Positions 23,173 through 32,244 of a DNA stretch of 64,000 nucleotides are shown here, piece by piece (the first letter of the stretch is position 1; each line of letters opens with the position of its first letter). Position numbers and translations under genes: made by a program. Source of the DNA: JBNKHH01 sp050290245. Its GTDB lineage: Bacteria; Pseudomonadota; Alphaproteobacteria; Rhodobacterales; Rhodobacteraceae. The stretch is from assembly GCA_050290245.1 (NCBI GenBank), contig JBNKHH010000020.1:1-64000 (forward strand), written 5' to 3'. The notes beneath the pieces are model-generated. The model was given only the letters and a program-made list of their open reading frames with translations, ran no database searches and was not told the DNA's origin.

Positions 23173-25257
23173 TTAGACAACCTGCGCTTTCGGCGGGGCA
23201 TAGGTCACCGGGCCGGTTTTGTCAGCCAGCCAGGGCGGGAGTTCGGTCCAGTTTTCTTCGTCGTTGACGATCGGGGGGGTGAACTTGGTGTCTTTCTCGA
23301 AAACCCGTGCCAACATGGTCAGCCCAGAGGCCATCGCGGGCGAGGCGGGTGGTTGCAGTGGCATGTTGGTGAAGATTTTCTGGATGACGGTATCGCGCAT
23401 GGGGCCAGAGGGCAGGTGGAACTCAAGCCCAAGCGCCGTGCCACCGTCGTTTGGCATCCTGCGGCGCACCTGGGTCGGGACCACGCCGACGCCGTTCAGC
23501 TCGACCCCGACCCAGTCGCCGGCCGCCAAGCCGGTTTTCCGGGTTTCGAGCCGAACGAGAATGCCTGACATCGAAATGTTGACGATGCGCCCTTCCAGGC
23601 CGAAACCGTCCATCATCAGGCGGCAGGCCTCTTCGCGTTCAAACCGTTCCTCGGCGCGATGTACCGGCCGGGGCACGGCGACAGTCATGACCATCAAGAG
23701 CACGACCATGTTGAAGATTGACCAAAAGGCGACAACCGGCAGAAGTTCGCCCGTTGTGACAATCCGCGTCGAAAAGCCGGTGTTCAACATCAGGCCACTG
23801 CCGATCGCCAGGATCAGGCCAAGCGCGATCAGCACCGTGAACCGGTCTTCGCGCGCAAGGCCCGCATCACTGCCCTTCGGGGTGACCTTGAAGCTATGGC
23901 CGTGAGGCTTGACCAGTGTAAAAAACACCACCGGCATCAGGCGGAAAGATTGCAGCACGCTTTCCACGGTCGACGACAGGGGCGCGAAATCGCGCGGAGC
24001 CAGGAACTGCATGTAGAGCATGGCGGCGATGATGGTCGGGATCTGATAGAACAGAATATCTTCGAGCGATGCGTTGACCAGGGGTGGCACGCCGGTCAGG
24101 AGATAGATCGCCGGCGTCGCCATCGCCAACGGCTGGCAGATCGACTGGGACAGCCAGTGACTGGGATTGAAAAAAAGCCGTTGGATAAAGGTCAGCCCCG
24201 GCCCGAGGGGGCCTTTCGAGGTGTAAAGAAGCTGGACCGCGCCCTGCGCCCAGCGGGCGCGCTGCACGAAATAGGCGTCCAGCGTTTCAGGGGCCAGGCC
24301 AATCGCCAGGCGCTCGCCCAGATAGCGCGTGATCAGCCCCTTGCGCAGCATCGCCATCGTCAAAAGCATGTCTTCGGTGATCGAATCCGTGGGCATGGCG
24401 CCCCCGATCGCCTCCATCGCCGAGCGTCGGATGATCCCGTTCGATCCGCAGCAAAAGGCACAGTCCCAGCCGTCGCGACCGGGTTGAATGACGTCAAAGA
24501 AAAAGCGCTGTTCGTCGGGCAGGCTGGCGCGCATGTCCAGGTTGGTTTGCAGGGGTGTGGCGTTGAAGAAATGGTGCGGCATCTGGACGATGCCGATCTT
24601 TGGGTCCTGGAAGAACCCGATGGCACGCATCAACATGCGGCGCTGCGGGATAAAATCGGCATCCAGCACCAGCACGAATTCCGAGGACGTGCGTTTGAAG
24701 GCGGCGTTGATGTTGCCGGCCTTGGCATGAGCATTGTCGGCGCGCGTCAGGTGGTTGACGCCACGCTCTGCGCAATAGTCAGCCAGCCAGTCGCGGCGAC
24801 CATCGTCCAGGACGTGGACGTGCAGCCGGGACAGCGGCCAGTCCAGCGCCAGCGCGCCGGCTATGGTTTTTTCCAGCACGTCGATGGGTTCGTTATAAGT
24901 TGCGATAAAGATGTCGACGTGCGGCAGTTCGTGGGCTGGCAGGGCACGCAACCGGGTTTCGTGTGCGTCGGCCTCCGCCGAACGGTCGCTGCGTTTCAAC
25001 AGGATCAAGGCCAATTGCAGGGATTCGTACCACAACCACAATTCGGCCAGGAAAACCGCCCAAACCAGGGCGTCCGGGAGGCTGATGGTATTTGCTGGCA
25101 GCACAGTCACAGTCACCCGCCACCAGAGATAGTTGGCCAGAAGCGCCGAGAAAGCCAGGGTTGCGACCGCGGTTCGCAGCCGCGCCGTGGCGGACCACGG
25201 AGGTGTGGCGATCGACGCGCCAATCACCAACAGGATCATCAACAGCCCGTCACCCAT
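23173..25257 (-). CDS. Cellulose synthase-like GT2 membrane glycosyltransferase with PilZ domain
   Basis: A 694 aa processive beta-glycan synthase. Membrane helices at residues 5-20, 30-75 and about 370-540 flank the catalytic GT2 domain: HVLDDG (148-153), LDADF (198-202), TED (294-296) and QRARW (332-336), which are the D, DxD, TED and QxxRW motifs of BcsA-type synthases. The C-terminal PilZ domain has RAEER (RxxxR) and NISMSG (N-x-S-x-x-G), so c-di-GMP should switch it on. It overlaps the upstream HlyD-like gene by 8 bases. No bcsB, bcsC or bcsZ is near, so the product may be a glucan other than cellulose. Confidence 0.88.
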   Translation of the reverse strand: MGDGLLMILLVIGASIATPPWSATARLRTAVATLAFSALLANYLWWRVTVTVLPANTISLPDALVWAVFLAELWLWYESLQLALILLKRSDRSAEADAHETRLRALPAHELPHVDIFIATYNEPIDVLEKTIAGALALDWPLSRLHVHVLDDGRRDWLADYCAERGVNHLTRADNAHAKAGNINAAFKRTSSEFVLVLDADFIPQRRMLMRAIGFFQDPKIGIVQMPHHFFNATPLQTNLDMRASLPDEQRFFFDVIQPGRDGWDCAFCCGSNGIIRRSAMEAIGGAMPTDSITEDMLLTMAMLRKGLITRYLGERLAIGLAPETLDAYFVQRARWAQGAVQLLYTSKGPLGPGLTFIQRLFFNPSHWLSQSICQPLAMATPAIYLLTGVPPLVNASLEDILFYQIPTIIAAMLYMQFLAPRDFAPLSSTVESVLQSFRLMPVVFFTLVKPHGHSFKVTPKGSDAGLAREDRFTVLIALGLILAIGSGLMLNTGFSTRIVTTGELLPVVAFWSIFNMVVLLMVMTVAVPRPVHRAEERFEREEACRLMMDGFGLEGRIVNISMSGILVRLETRKTGLAAGDWVGVELNGVGVVPTQVRRRMPNDGGTALGLEFHLPSGPMRDTVIQKIFTNMPLQPPASPAMASGLTMLARVFEKDTKFTPPIVNDEENWTELPPWLADKTGPVTYAPPKAQVV

Positions 25258-26539
25258 TACCCGAACTCCGCACCCACTCGGCCAGGATCGTTGGCCCTTC
25301 TCGTGCGGTCGCAGTCAGGCGGGCAAAGATATTGTCGAACAGGCGCGTTACGCGCGGGTCGCGGATACGGACCTCTGCCGTACGGCCTACGTCGCAAAAG
25401 GCCTGGGCCACGTTTGGATCGCCTATGTCTGCCGGATCAAGGCGCAGGAACACCTTGACGCCATTGGTGTTTTCAGCCGCCCCCACGGCGGCGTCGATGG
25501 CCGGGATAGCCGCACCGCCCCCGGCGGCATGGCGCGATACGACGGTGGCATTGAACGGATCGTCGGAGCCGCGCAGATACACGATGGCCTCGCTGCCCGC
25601 CTGCAGGTCTTCGAAAGCACGCTCGTCGAACACCACTTCGAGAAACCGGCGTTCGCAGTCCAGCACCTGAAACAGGTCCGAGCCCGTGGTGACGCTGGCC
25701 CCCTCGCGCCGCGAGGCAGTCCAGATCACGCCGTCGGTCGAGGCGAGAGGCGAAAACTGTCCAAGCCCGTCGAATTCCTCGCGCAGCGCTTCAAGCTGCG
25801 CCTCAGCCGCGTCGCGCTTGCCCTCGGCTGCTTTGCGGCGCGAACGGATGTCGGACAGGGCCATTTCGATATCGTCGATCCGGTCGTAGCCTTCGTCCCG
25901 GCGACCGGTGCCTGCGGGCGAGGGCAGGCCGCTTTCGATGGCGGCGATTTCCACTTTCATCGCCGCGATGCGGGCGTCATCGGCCAGAAGCTGGGCTTCG
26001 GCCTCGCGCAACTGGAAGGTCGCGTCCTGCCCCTGAGCCTTGGGCACCGTCCCGCGCTTGGCCAGGTCGGCGAGGCGCTTTTGTTCGTAAAAGGCCTGGT
26101 CCCACTGCACCTCGTGCAGACGCCGGATGGCGATCAACTCTTCCAGTTTCTGGGTCAGGAAATCCAGTTCGCTGTCCATTTCGGTGCGCGCGCGCAAATG
26201 CAGGGTTTCGGCGATATGTGCGACGTGCTCTTCCTCGTCGCGCAGGGCGCGCGCATGGCGTGAGGCGGACAGAACTTCGCCTTCAAGCCGCGTGATCTCA
26301 GCCCGGCTGGCGCGGCTTGCGCGCATGTCGAACAGAACCTCGTCCCGGCGGATCGCGCTCGCAGGGCCCGGCGTCGCGCGGGTGATAGTGCCATCCATGG
26401 GCGCGCGCACGGTCAGGATCGGAGCGTTGATCACGGCGAACTTTGAGACATAACCGGTCGCGCGCGGCCATAACAACATGACCACTGCGGTGCCGACGAA
26501 CAAGGCGGCGGCCACGCGGATACGGCGGGTGCCGAGCAT
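25250..26539 (-). CDS. HlyD-type membrane fusion protein of a polysaccharide export unit
   Basis: A 429 aa periplasmic adaptor anchored by one N-terminal helix (VAAALFVGTAVVMLLWP, residues 10-26). The biotinyl-lipoyl-like half-motifs (VINAPILTVRAPMDGTI and SPLASTDGVIWTASRREG) flank a long coiled coil (about residues 85-260), and a beta-barrel domain follows. The start at 26539 is preferred: it has an AGGAGA site and the hydrophobic helix comes right after; the ATG at 26662 adds 41 unmatched residues. Gene order adaptor then GT2 synthase matches the rhizobial bgsBA mixed-linkage glucan genes and the alginate alg44/alg8 pair. Confidence 0.83.
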   Translation of the reverse strand: MLGTRRIRVAAALFVGTAVVMLLWPRATGYVSKFAVINAPILTVRAPMDGTITRATPGPASAIRRDEVLFDMRASRASRAEITRLEGEVLSASRHARALRDEEEHVAHIAETLHLRARTEMDSELDFLTQKLEELIAIRRLHEVQWDQAFYEQKRLADLAKRGTVPKAQGQDATFQLREAEAQLLADDARIAAMKVEIAAIESGLPSPAGTGRRDEGYDRIDDIEMALSDIRSRRKAAEGKRDAAEAQLEALREEFDGLGQFSPLASTDGVIWTASRREGASVTTGSDLFQVLDCERRFLEVVFDERAFEDLQAGSEAIVYLRGSDDPFNATVVSRHAAGGGAAIPAIDAAVGAAENTNGVKVFLRLDPADIGDPNVAQAFCDVGRTAEVRIRDPRVTRLFDNIFARLTATAREGPTILAEWVRSSGNG

Positions 26540-26777
26540 GGGCAGGTCTCCTTTCCTGTGCTGGCACCCTAAAGGTCGTTTCCTGAAAAAAATTGCCAAT
26601 GGCCCGGGGCGGATAGGGATTTTTTGCCAAGGCATTGAATTAAAATGCACAGAGACAGGCACGGGCGGACGGCTGTATACTGTCGTACACGTCTAAGTGA
26701 CGGATTCTGCGTCAAAAATTCGCGGTCCCCTGAAAAAGCTCCATGCTATAGGCTGGTCGAAACAAGGACGGTCGGAC

Positions 26778-28058
26778 ATGAGCCACATTCAGGATCACGA
26801 GCTGCGCTATCAATTGGCGAACGAGCTGCACGCGCGGCCCTTCCCGATATTGCAGGCGCCCTGCCGCGCCGCCTTTCTGGCGGTCAAACGCCCCAAGGAT
26901 GCTGCTGCGCGTGACCGTGAGGTGGACCGGGCGCATCTGATCAAGTTACTCGACCGCTACGGCGCAGCACATCCGCAGCCTGGCGCGACCCACTATTTCG
27001 GCCAGATCGGCAAACACCAGCTCAAGTGGGAAAACCACACCGAGTTCGTGACATATACGATCCTTGCCGAAGGTGTAGCCGAAACGCCCTTCGATGCGAG
27101 CGTGTTTTCCATGTTCCCCGACGACTGGCTGTCTGAGGCGCCGGGCGAGCGCATCACCTCGGCGCTGGTGAGGGTGGAGGTGGCCGAGGATGACGAGGCG
27201 ATCACTTCGAAGCTTGAGAAATGGTTCGTTCCCGAAAGCCTGGCGGCCAGCCGCGTGCTGGACGACGAGGCGGTCATGGCAGGCGATTTTCGTATCGACC
27301 AGGGCGGGCATATCCGGTTCGCGCTCTTCGTGCGACCGACCATGGGCGCGCGGCGCGTGGGTCGGGTGGTGCAGCGGATTTGCGAGATCGAGACCTACAA
27401 GACCATGTCGATGCTGGGGCTGACGCGCAGCCGCGCGATCTCGCCCAGGCTGGGCCATATCGACGGCGAGCTGACGCGCCTCATGGCCGAAATGTCGTCG
27501 GACGTCGCCCAACCCGAAGCGACTTTGAAGGCGCTGTTGAGGGTGTCTGCCGAGCTTGAGACACTTGCCACGCAGACGTCGTTCCGTTTCGGCGCGACGG
27601 GGGCCTATGAAGCGCTGGTCAATCAGCGTGTCGAGATCCTGAGAGAAAGCCGGTTCCGGGGCGCGCAGACCTTTTCGGAATTCATGATGCGCCGGTTCGA
27701 TCCGGCCATGCGGACGGTCAAATCGACCGAAGGGCGGCTGACCTCGATGGCCGTGCGGGCGACTCGGGCGGCGAACCTGCTTAGAACACAGGTGGATGTA
27801 GAGCGCTCGGCCCAGAACCAGGCCTTGCTGGCCTCGATGGACCGGCGCGCGGATTTGCAACTGAGGTTGCAGCACACGGTCGAGGGGCTCTCGGTCGTGG
27901 CAATCAGCTATTACGCGGTGAACCTTGCCGCCTACATGGCCTATCCGGGGTTGGAACCGCTCGGTCTTTCAAAGGGGTTGGCGACCGCGATCCTGACGCC
28001 CCTTGTCGTGTTTGCGGTCTGGCTTTTGATCAGGCGCTTGAGGCGCGGGTTCCACTGA
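26778..28058 (+). CDS. DUF3422 family membrane protein
   Basis: A 426 aa protein of the DUF3422 family, common in alpha- and betaproteobacteria, function unknown. The N-terminal signature DHELRYQLANELHARPFP and the block APCRAAFLAVKRP are diagnostic. The central part is long helical sequence; the C-terminus has two membrane helices (about 375-395 and 400-420: VAISYYAVNLAAYMAYPG and ATAILTPLVVFAVWLL) and ends in basic residues. The start is placed at ATG 26778, behind AAGGACGG; an upstream GTG at 26697 adds 27 residues that do not fit the family. Divergent from the polysaccharide operon. Confidence 0.87.
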   Translation: MSHIQDHELRYQLANELHARPFPILQAPCRAAFLAVKRPKDAAARDREVDRAHLIKLLDRYGAAHPQPGATHYFGQIGKHQLKWENHTEFVTYTILAEGVAETPFDASVFSMFPDDWLSEAPGERITSALVRVEVAEDDEAITSKLEKWFVPESLAASRVLDDEAVMAGDFRIDQGGHIRFALFVRPTMGARRVGRVVQRICEIETYKTMSMLGLTRSRAISPRLGHIDGELTRLMAEMSSDVAQPEATLKALLRVSAELETLATQTSFRFGATGAYEALVNQRVEILRESRFRGAQTFSEFMMRRFDPAMRTVKSTEGRLTSMAVRATRAANLLRTQVDVERSAQNQALLASMDRRADLQLRLQHTVEGLSVVAISYYAVNLAAYMAYPGLEPLGLSKGLATAILTPLVVFAVWLLIRRLRRGFH

Positions 28059-28122
28059 GAATGTTTTTTCTTGGTCTCGCCGGTCGCCATCGCCACGGGG
28101 ACAGATGGTGCATCCGGTGTCG

Positions 28123-28150
28123 ACCCCTCGGGAAATTTCTTACAAGAAGA
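28123..28150 (+). repeat. Possible degenerate copy D of the 3'-end repeat
   Basis: ACCCCTCGGGAAATTTCTT followed by CAAGAAGA resembles the core plus tail of copy A (ACCCCGGGATACTTTTT, CAAGACGA). It lies 65 bases 3' of the DUF3422 gene, the same gene-relative place, but has no clear GC hairpin in front. Weak. Confidence 0.3.
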
Positions 28151-28155
28151 GGAGA

Positions 28156-29130
28156 TTACCGGCCCCGGATGCGGGGGTCGAGCGCGTCGCGAAGCCCGTC
28201 GCCGACGTAGTTCACAGACAGCACCGTCAGCGAGATCATGATGCCGGGCCAGATGACCCGCTCGGGGTAAAGCACCATACGGTCGACGGCGTCGAAGAGG
28301 AGTTTGCCCCAGGTTGGAAAGTCCGGCGGGAAGCCGAAGCCCAGAAAGGACAGCGCCGACTCGGTGATAATCGCGGTCGCGATGCCAAGTGTGGCCGAGA
28401 CCATGATCGGCGACAGTACGTTCGGCAGCAAGTGGCGGATGATCATGGCCGTGGGCCGGGTTCCGATCGAGCGGGCAGCGAGGACGAATTCGCGCTCTTT
28501 CAGGGCCAGAACATCCCCGCGCACGATCCGGGCGGTCTGCATCCAGGAGGTCATACCGACGAGCGTGACGATCAAGATGAAAGTGCCGCCCTCGGGGCCG
28601 AAGACTGCCGCGAGCCGGTCGCGGAACAACAGGACGGCAACCAGCAGGAGGGGCAACAGCGGCAGGGCCAGGAAAAGGTCGGTCAGCCGCATCAGGAGAC
28701 CGTCGAGCGCGCGGAAGTATCCGGCGAGTACGCCGATGAAGGTGCCGAAAACCACGGAAAGAACCATCGCGGCCAACCCGACCGCAAGGGAAACGCGGCC
28801 GCCGTAGAGGAGTCGCCCCAGCGTGTCGCGACCCAGGTTGTCGGTGCCCAGAGGATAGAGCCAGTTCACCTTGGCGGACGAATCGAACAGTGCCATGTAT
28901 ATCGGACGGGTGTCGCGCAGATTGATGAAGTCGCGACCAGTAGGGACGTATTTCGGATCGTTCCAATAAACCCAGGGGCCGACCACGACCATCAGGACGA
29001 TTATTCCAAAGATGGCGGCTCCGATCATCGCGCCGCGGTGGTGTTTGAACTGGTCCCAGACATCGGCCCACTGGCTGCGTGGCGGTGTTGTCGGGGCGGG
29101 GGTGTCGAGGGTCACAGCTGGCTCAGTCAT
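28156..29130 (-). CDS. Di/oligopeptide ABC transporter permease, DppC/OppC type
   Basis: Inner-membrane permease of 324 aa with a cytoplasmic N-terminal tail (QWADVWDQFKHHRGAMIG), a first helix, a periplasmic loop, and five helices carrying the binding-protein-dependent transport domain. The EAA loop region reads VLALKEREFVLAARSIGTRP (in parts: LKEREFVLAARSIG) followed by HLLPNVLSPIMV, as in DppC/OppC. It ends with the family hallmark GDGLRDALDPRIRGR. Overlaps the upstream permease gene by 8 bases. Substrate likely a short peptide or modified amino acid. Confidence 0.92.
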   Translation of the reverse strand: MTEPAVTLDTPAPTTPPRSQWADVWDQFKHHRGAMIGAAIFGIIVLMVVVGPWVYWNDPKYVPTGRDFINLRDTRPIYMALFDSSAKVNWLYPLGTDNLGRDTLGRLLYGGRVSLAVGLAAMVLSVVFGTFIGVLAGYFRALDGLLMRLTDLFLALPLLPLLLVAVLLFRDRLAAVFGPEGGTFILIVTLVGMTSWMQTARIVRGDVLALKEREFVLAARSIGTRPTAMIIRHLLPNVLSPIMVSATLGIATAIITESALSFLGFGFPPDFPTWGKLLFDAVDRMVLYPERVIWPGIMISLTVLSVNYVGDGLRDALDPRIRGR

Positions 29131-30130
29131 AGCGGATCCTCGGGTCGAGAATGCCGTAGAGAATATCGGCGATCAGGTTGAACAGCACGATCAGCACCGC
29201 GAAGATAAAGGTCAAGGTCTGCACCATTGGCAGGTCGTTGGCCTGGATGGCGGTGATCAATAGCTGCCCGATGCCGTTCACCTTGAACACCTGTTCGGTG
29301 ATGATGGCACCGCCGAAGATGGACGGGATGCCGAGCGCGATCACGGTCACGACGGGGATGAGCGAGTTTCTCAGGACGTGGACCAGGACCACGGCTTTTT
29401 CCGACAGCCCCTTGGCGCGGGCGGTGCGGACGTAATCCTGGGTCAGGTTGTCCAGCATCGAGGCACGCATGAAGCGGCTGAGTTGCGAGGTGATCTGGAG
29501 CGCCAGCACGGTGACGGGCATGACCATTTGTTTCAGTTGTACAACGAAGCTGTCCCAGTCCGTGACCCTGTGCGTAGTGTCATAGATCGATGGGAACCAG
29601 CCCAGCCAGACCGAGAAGATCACGATCACCAGGACGCCCGAAAAGAACGGTGGGACCGAAAATCCGACCATAGTCACGAAGGTGCCTGCGTTATCGAACC
29701 ATGAGTACTGGCGGTAGGCCGAGTAGATGCCGATGGGCAAGGCGATCAGGATGGCGACCACATAGGCCACGCCGACTACCCAGAGCGTCTGGGGAATGCG
29801 CTGTACGACGATGTCCATGATCGGGCTGCGCGATTGCCAGGAAATCATCCGGGGCTGGCCGTCGGCCCATGCCGTGCCGAACAGGGTATCTGCCAGGTAC
29901 ATCGGCTCGACCACCATGAATTGATACAGCCACTTGGGAAAGGCAATCCAGACGGGCTGACCCACGCCGAGGGCGTCACGCATCTGTTGTTTGACCGCTG
30001 GTGGAACGGTCAGCGGGACCTGCGCCATCGGGTCGCCAGGCGCGAGTTCCAGAAGCAGGAAGATAACCAATGAAATGAATAGAAGTGTCGGGACAGCCAG
30101 AACTAGGCGTCGGATGGTGAATGTCAGCAT
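29123..30130 (-). CDS. Di/oligopeptide ABC transporter permease, DppB/OppB type
   Basis: Partner permease of 335 aa with six helices. N-terminal MLTFTIRRLVLAVPTLLFISLVIFLL (first helix), the GDPMAQVPL segment and the EAA motif DYVRTARAKGLSEKAVVLVHVLRNSLIPVV (read in parts: YVRTARAKGLSEK; HVLRNSLIPV) are standard for DppB/OppB. C-terminus NLIADILYGILDPRIRYD is also diagnostic. It lies 82 bases downstream of the binding protein gene and overlaps the second permease gene. Heteromer with the DppC-like protein. Confidence 0.93.
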   Translation of the reverse strand: MLTFTIRRLVLAVPTLLFISLVIFLLLELAPGDPMAQVPLTVPPAVKQQMRDALGVGQPVWIAFPKWLYQFMVVEPMYLADTLFGTAWADGQPRMISWQSRSPIMDIVVQRIPQTLWVVGVAYVVAILIALPIGIYSAYRQYSWFDNAGTFVTMVGFSVPPFFSGVLVIVIFSVWLGWFPSIYDTTHRVTDWDSFVVQLKQMVMPVTVLALQITSQLSRFMRASMLDNLTQDYVRTARAKGLSEKAVVLVHVLRNSLIPVVTVIALGIPSIFGGAIITEQVFKVNGIGQLLITAIQANDLPMVQTLTFIFAVLIVLFNLIADILYGILDPRIRYD

Positions 30131-30212
30131 CGGCGTCTCGGCTCGCGTTTTTCTGGATCCGGGTGCGCCGCCCCGGTGTTCGGGGCGGCGCTTTGGTCAG
30201 GTCGGAGGCCGA

Positions 30213-31928
30213 CTACTTGATGCGGTACCAGTCAGCCGTGTTCCAGATTTCACTGTCCCACGAGTTGATGATGACGCCGCCGAGCGAGTTGGCGCGGGCC
30301 GAGACGCGGCCGCGGTAGACCAGCGGGATGATGACGTATTCCTGCATCAGCATGTCGTTCATCGCCTTGGCCAGACGCGCGCGCTCCTCGATGTCGCCGG
30401 TACCGGCCATCTCTGCGATCAGGGCGTCGTACTCTTCCGAGCAGAAGCGGAGCATGTTGTTGCCCTGCCACTGGTTTTCCGGCTGAGGTGCCTGGTTGCA
30501 GGCCCAGTTGGCCATGTAGGCCTCGGGGTCGGTGCCATCGAAGTTGTTGGCGAACATCTCGACGTCGGCAAAGTTCTTCTGGAAGGTGTCGGGCGAACCC
30601 GGGTCGCCGCCGAAGAAGACCGAGGCGTCGATGTTCTTCAGCTCGGTTTCCACGCCGATCTCGGCCCACCACTGCTTGATCAGCGCCTGGAAGTCCTGGC
30701 GTACGGCGTTGGTCGAGGTCTGATACAGCAGGCTCAGTTCCACGCCATCCTTGTCGCGGATGCCGTTGCCATTGCTGTCGACCCATCCGGCGTCGTCCAG
30801 GATCTTCTTGGCGCCCTCGATGTCCTGCGTCATGCAGTCGTCGTTGGCGGTCGAGGCATAGATCGCCGGGGCGGGCAGGACATTGCATGTCACCTTGCCG
30901 GCGTCGCCATAGCCGATTTCCACCAGCAGTTCGCGGTCGATCGCCATGGACAGAGCCTGGCGCACGGCCTTGTCGACCATCCGCGGGTTCGGGTTGCCGA
31001 TCACGCCGCGCTGGTCGCCCAGGGCCGGATCGCTGTCGGTCAGGTTGACTTCGATGCGCTCGACCAGCGTGCCGAAAGTCGACAAAAGCTCGCCCTTCCC
31101 GGCAGCCTGCATCGCCGACAACACGTCGGGGGCAAGCTGAAGGTTCCAAGCATAGTCGAACTCGCCGGTTTCAAGAACCGAGCGGCCTGCCGCGGTCGCA
31201 TCGCCGCCGCCTTTAAAGGTCACGGTTGCGAATGCGGGCTTGCCGGGTTCGCGATAGTTTTCGTTGGCGGCCAGCGTGATCACGTCGTTGGGGCGGAATT
31301 CCGTCACGACGAAAGGACCGGTGCCGATCGGGTTGAAGTTGGCCTCGGTGCATTCAGGCGCCTTGGGGCCCATGCAGTCGGCGAACTGTGCGGCCTGAAG
31401 GATCGGGGCCTGTGCGCCGACGAAGGGGCCATAGGGGAAGGGCTTGGAGACGCCGAAGTTGACCACGATGGTCAGGTCGTCCGGCGTGTCAACCGATGTC
31501 ACGTCGAGGTATTTCTCGGACTGGGCACAGCCACCGCCCTCGGCAGTGCAGTATTCCCAGGTAAACTTGGCGTCGGCCGAAGTGACCGGCGTGCCGTCGG
31601 ACCACAACAGGCCCTCTTTCAGTTTCCAGGTGATCTGGGTCAGATCAGCGTTCACGCCACCGTTTTCGACGGTCGGAACTTCCTGGGCCAGCCAGGGAAC
31701 CATGTTGCCGTCCTGGTCATAGCGGGCAAGCGGTTCGATCACGAGGCTCGCGGCCTCCAGGTCCTTGGTGCCCCCGGACAGATAGGGGTTCATGAGGGAC
31801 GGCGCCTGCCAGTAGATGATCTTCACTTCGCCGTCGCGGCCGCGCGGGCCCTCGTGGCCTGCGGCGAACGCCGTCGGGGCCAGGGCTAGGGCTGTGGCGG
31901 CCCCGAGTAGGGCTGTCATCAGTTTCAT
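30213..31928 (-). CDS. Peptide ABC transporter substrate-binding protein (SBP_bac_5)
   Basis: Periplasmic receptor of 571 aa. The start MKLMTALLGAATALALAP gives a clean signal peptide (cleavage near AFAAGHE) and has an AAGGAG site at the right distance; the longer reading to 32096 runs through the promoter region. Family 5 features: YWQAPSLMNPYLSGG at the mature start, PWLAQEVPTVENG, TWKLKEGLLWSDGTPVTSAD (in parts) and the two-lobed length. SBP_bac_5 proteins bind di/oligopeptides, nickel or opines. First gene of the minus-strand half of the divergent transporter locus. Confidence 0.93.
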   Translation of the reverse strand: MKLMTALLGAATALALAPTAFAAGHEGPRGRDGEVKIIYWQAPSLMNPYLSGGTKDLEAASLVIEPLARYDQDGNMVPWLAQEVPTVENGGVNADLTQITWKLKEGLLWSDGTPVTSADAKFTWEYCTAEGGGCAQSEKYLDVTSVDTPDDLTIVVNFGVSKPFPYGPFVGAQAPILQAAQFADCMGPKAPECTEANFNPIGTGPFVVTEFRPNDVITLAANENYREPGKPAFATVTFKGGGDATAAGRSVLETGEFDYAWNLQLAPDVLSAMQAAGKGELLSTFGTLVERIEVNLTDSDPALGDQRGVIGNPNPRMVDKAVRQALSMAIDRELLVEIGYGDAGKVTCNVLPAPAIYASTANDDCMTQDIEGAKKILDDAGWVDSNGNGIRDKDGVELSLLYQTSTNAVRQDFQALIKQWWAEIGVETELKNIDASVFFGGDPGSPDTFQKNFADVEMFANNFDGTDPEAYMANWACNQAPQPENQWQGNNMLRFCSEEYDALIAEMAGTGDIEERARLAKAMNDMLMQEYVIIPLVYRGRVSARANSLGGVIINSWDSEIWNTADWYRIK

Positions 31929-32079
31929 GGATACACTCCTTGTTGAAGATGAACGTGCCGAGGTGGTCGCTGAAAGAGCGACCTGTGACCGATCTGAAAC
32001 TCTGCAGGGTGCGATGTGCTCACTGCGTCCCGTTTTCTTTATTGATCGTCCCACCCACGGCATGGACGAAGGAAGTTTC

Positions 32080-32091
32080 GACCAAATGGTC
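32080..32091. promoter_or_regulatory. Candidate operator palindrome in the divergent peptide-transporter control region
   Basis: Perfect 12-base palindrome GACCAAATGGTC, embedded in TTTC...AACAAA. It lies between the divergent starts at 31928 and 32245 and overlaps a TTGACC -35-like box on the minus strand. Size and symmetry suit a GntR or TetR family regulator. No regulator gene is adjacent. Confidence 0.4.
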
Positions 32092-32185
32092 AACAAATTG
32101 CAAGCATTGCCGCTAGGTCAGCATTCAATTTCTCGTCGTTGGACAGTCAACTGCCCGGGAAATGACCGCTTTGCCTCCGGGTGGT

Positions 32186-32214
32186 TTGACAGGCCGAGGG
32201 CAGGGCGATTAGCG
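32186..32214 (+). promoter_or_regulatory. Candidate promoter for the fused ATPase-argE operon
   Basis: TTGACA (32186-32191), 17-base spacer, TTAGCG (32209-32214). The -35 is perfect and the -10 weak. It lies 31 bases before the ATG at 32245, leaving a short leader. Confidence 0.4.
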
Positions 32215-32244
32215 TTTGCTGCAATGCTTTGAACGGGGAATCCC

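Noticed and set aside
29991..31889. 632-codon open frame on the plus strand
   Set aside because: It lies opposite the peptide-binding protein gene, has no ribosome site or recognisable domain, and its Arg/Gly/Val/His-rich composition is that of an antisense shadow in high-GC DNA.
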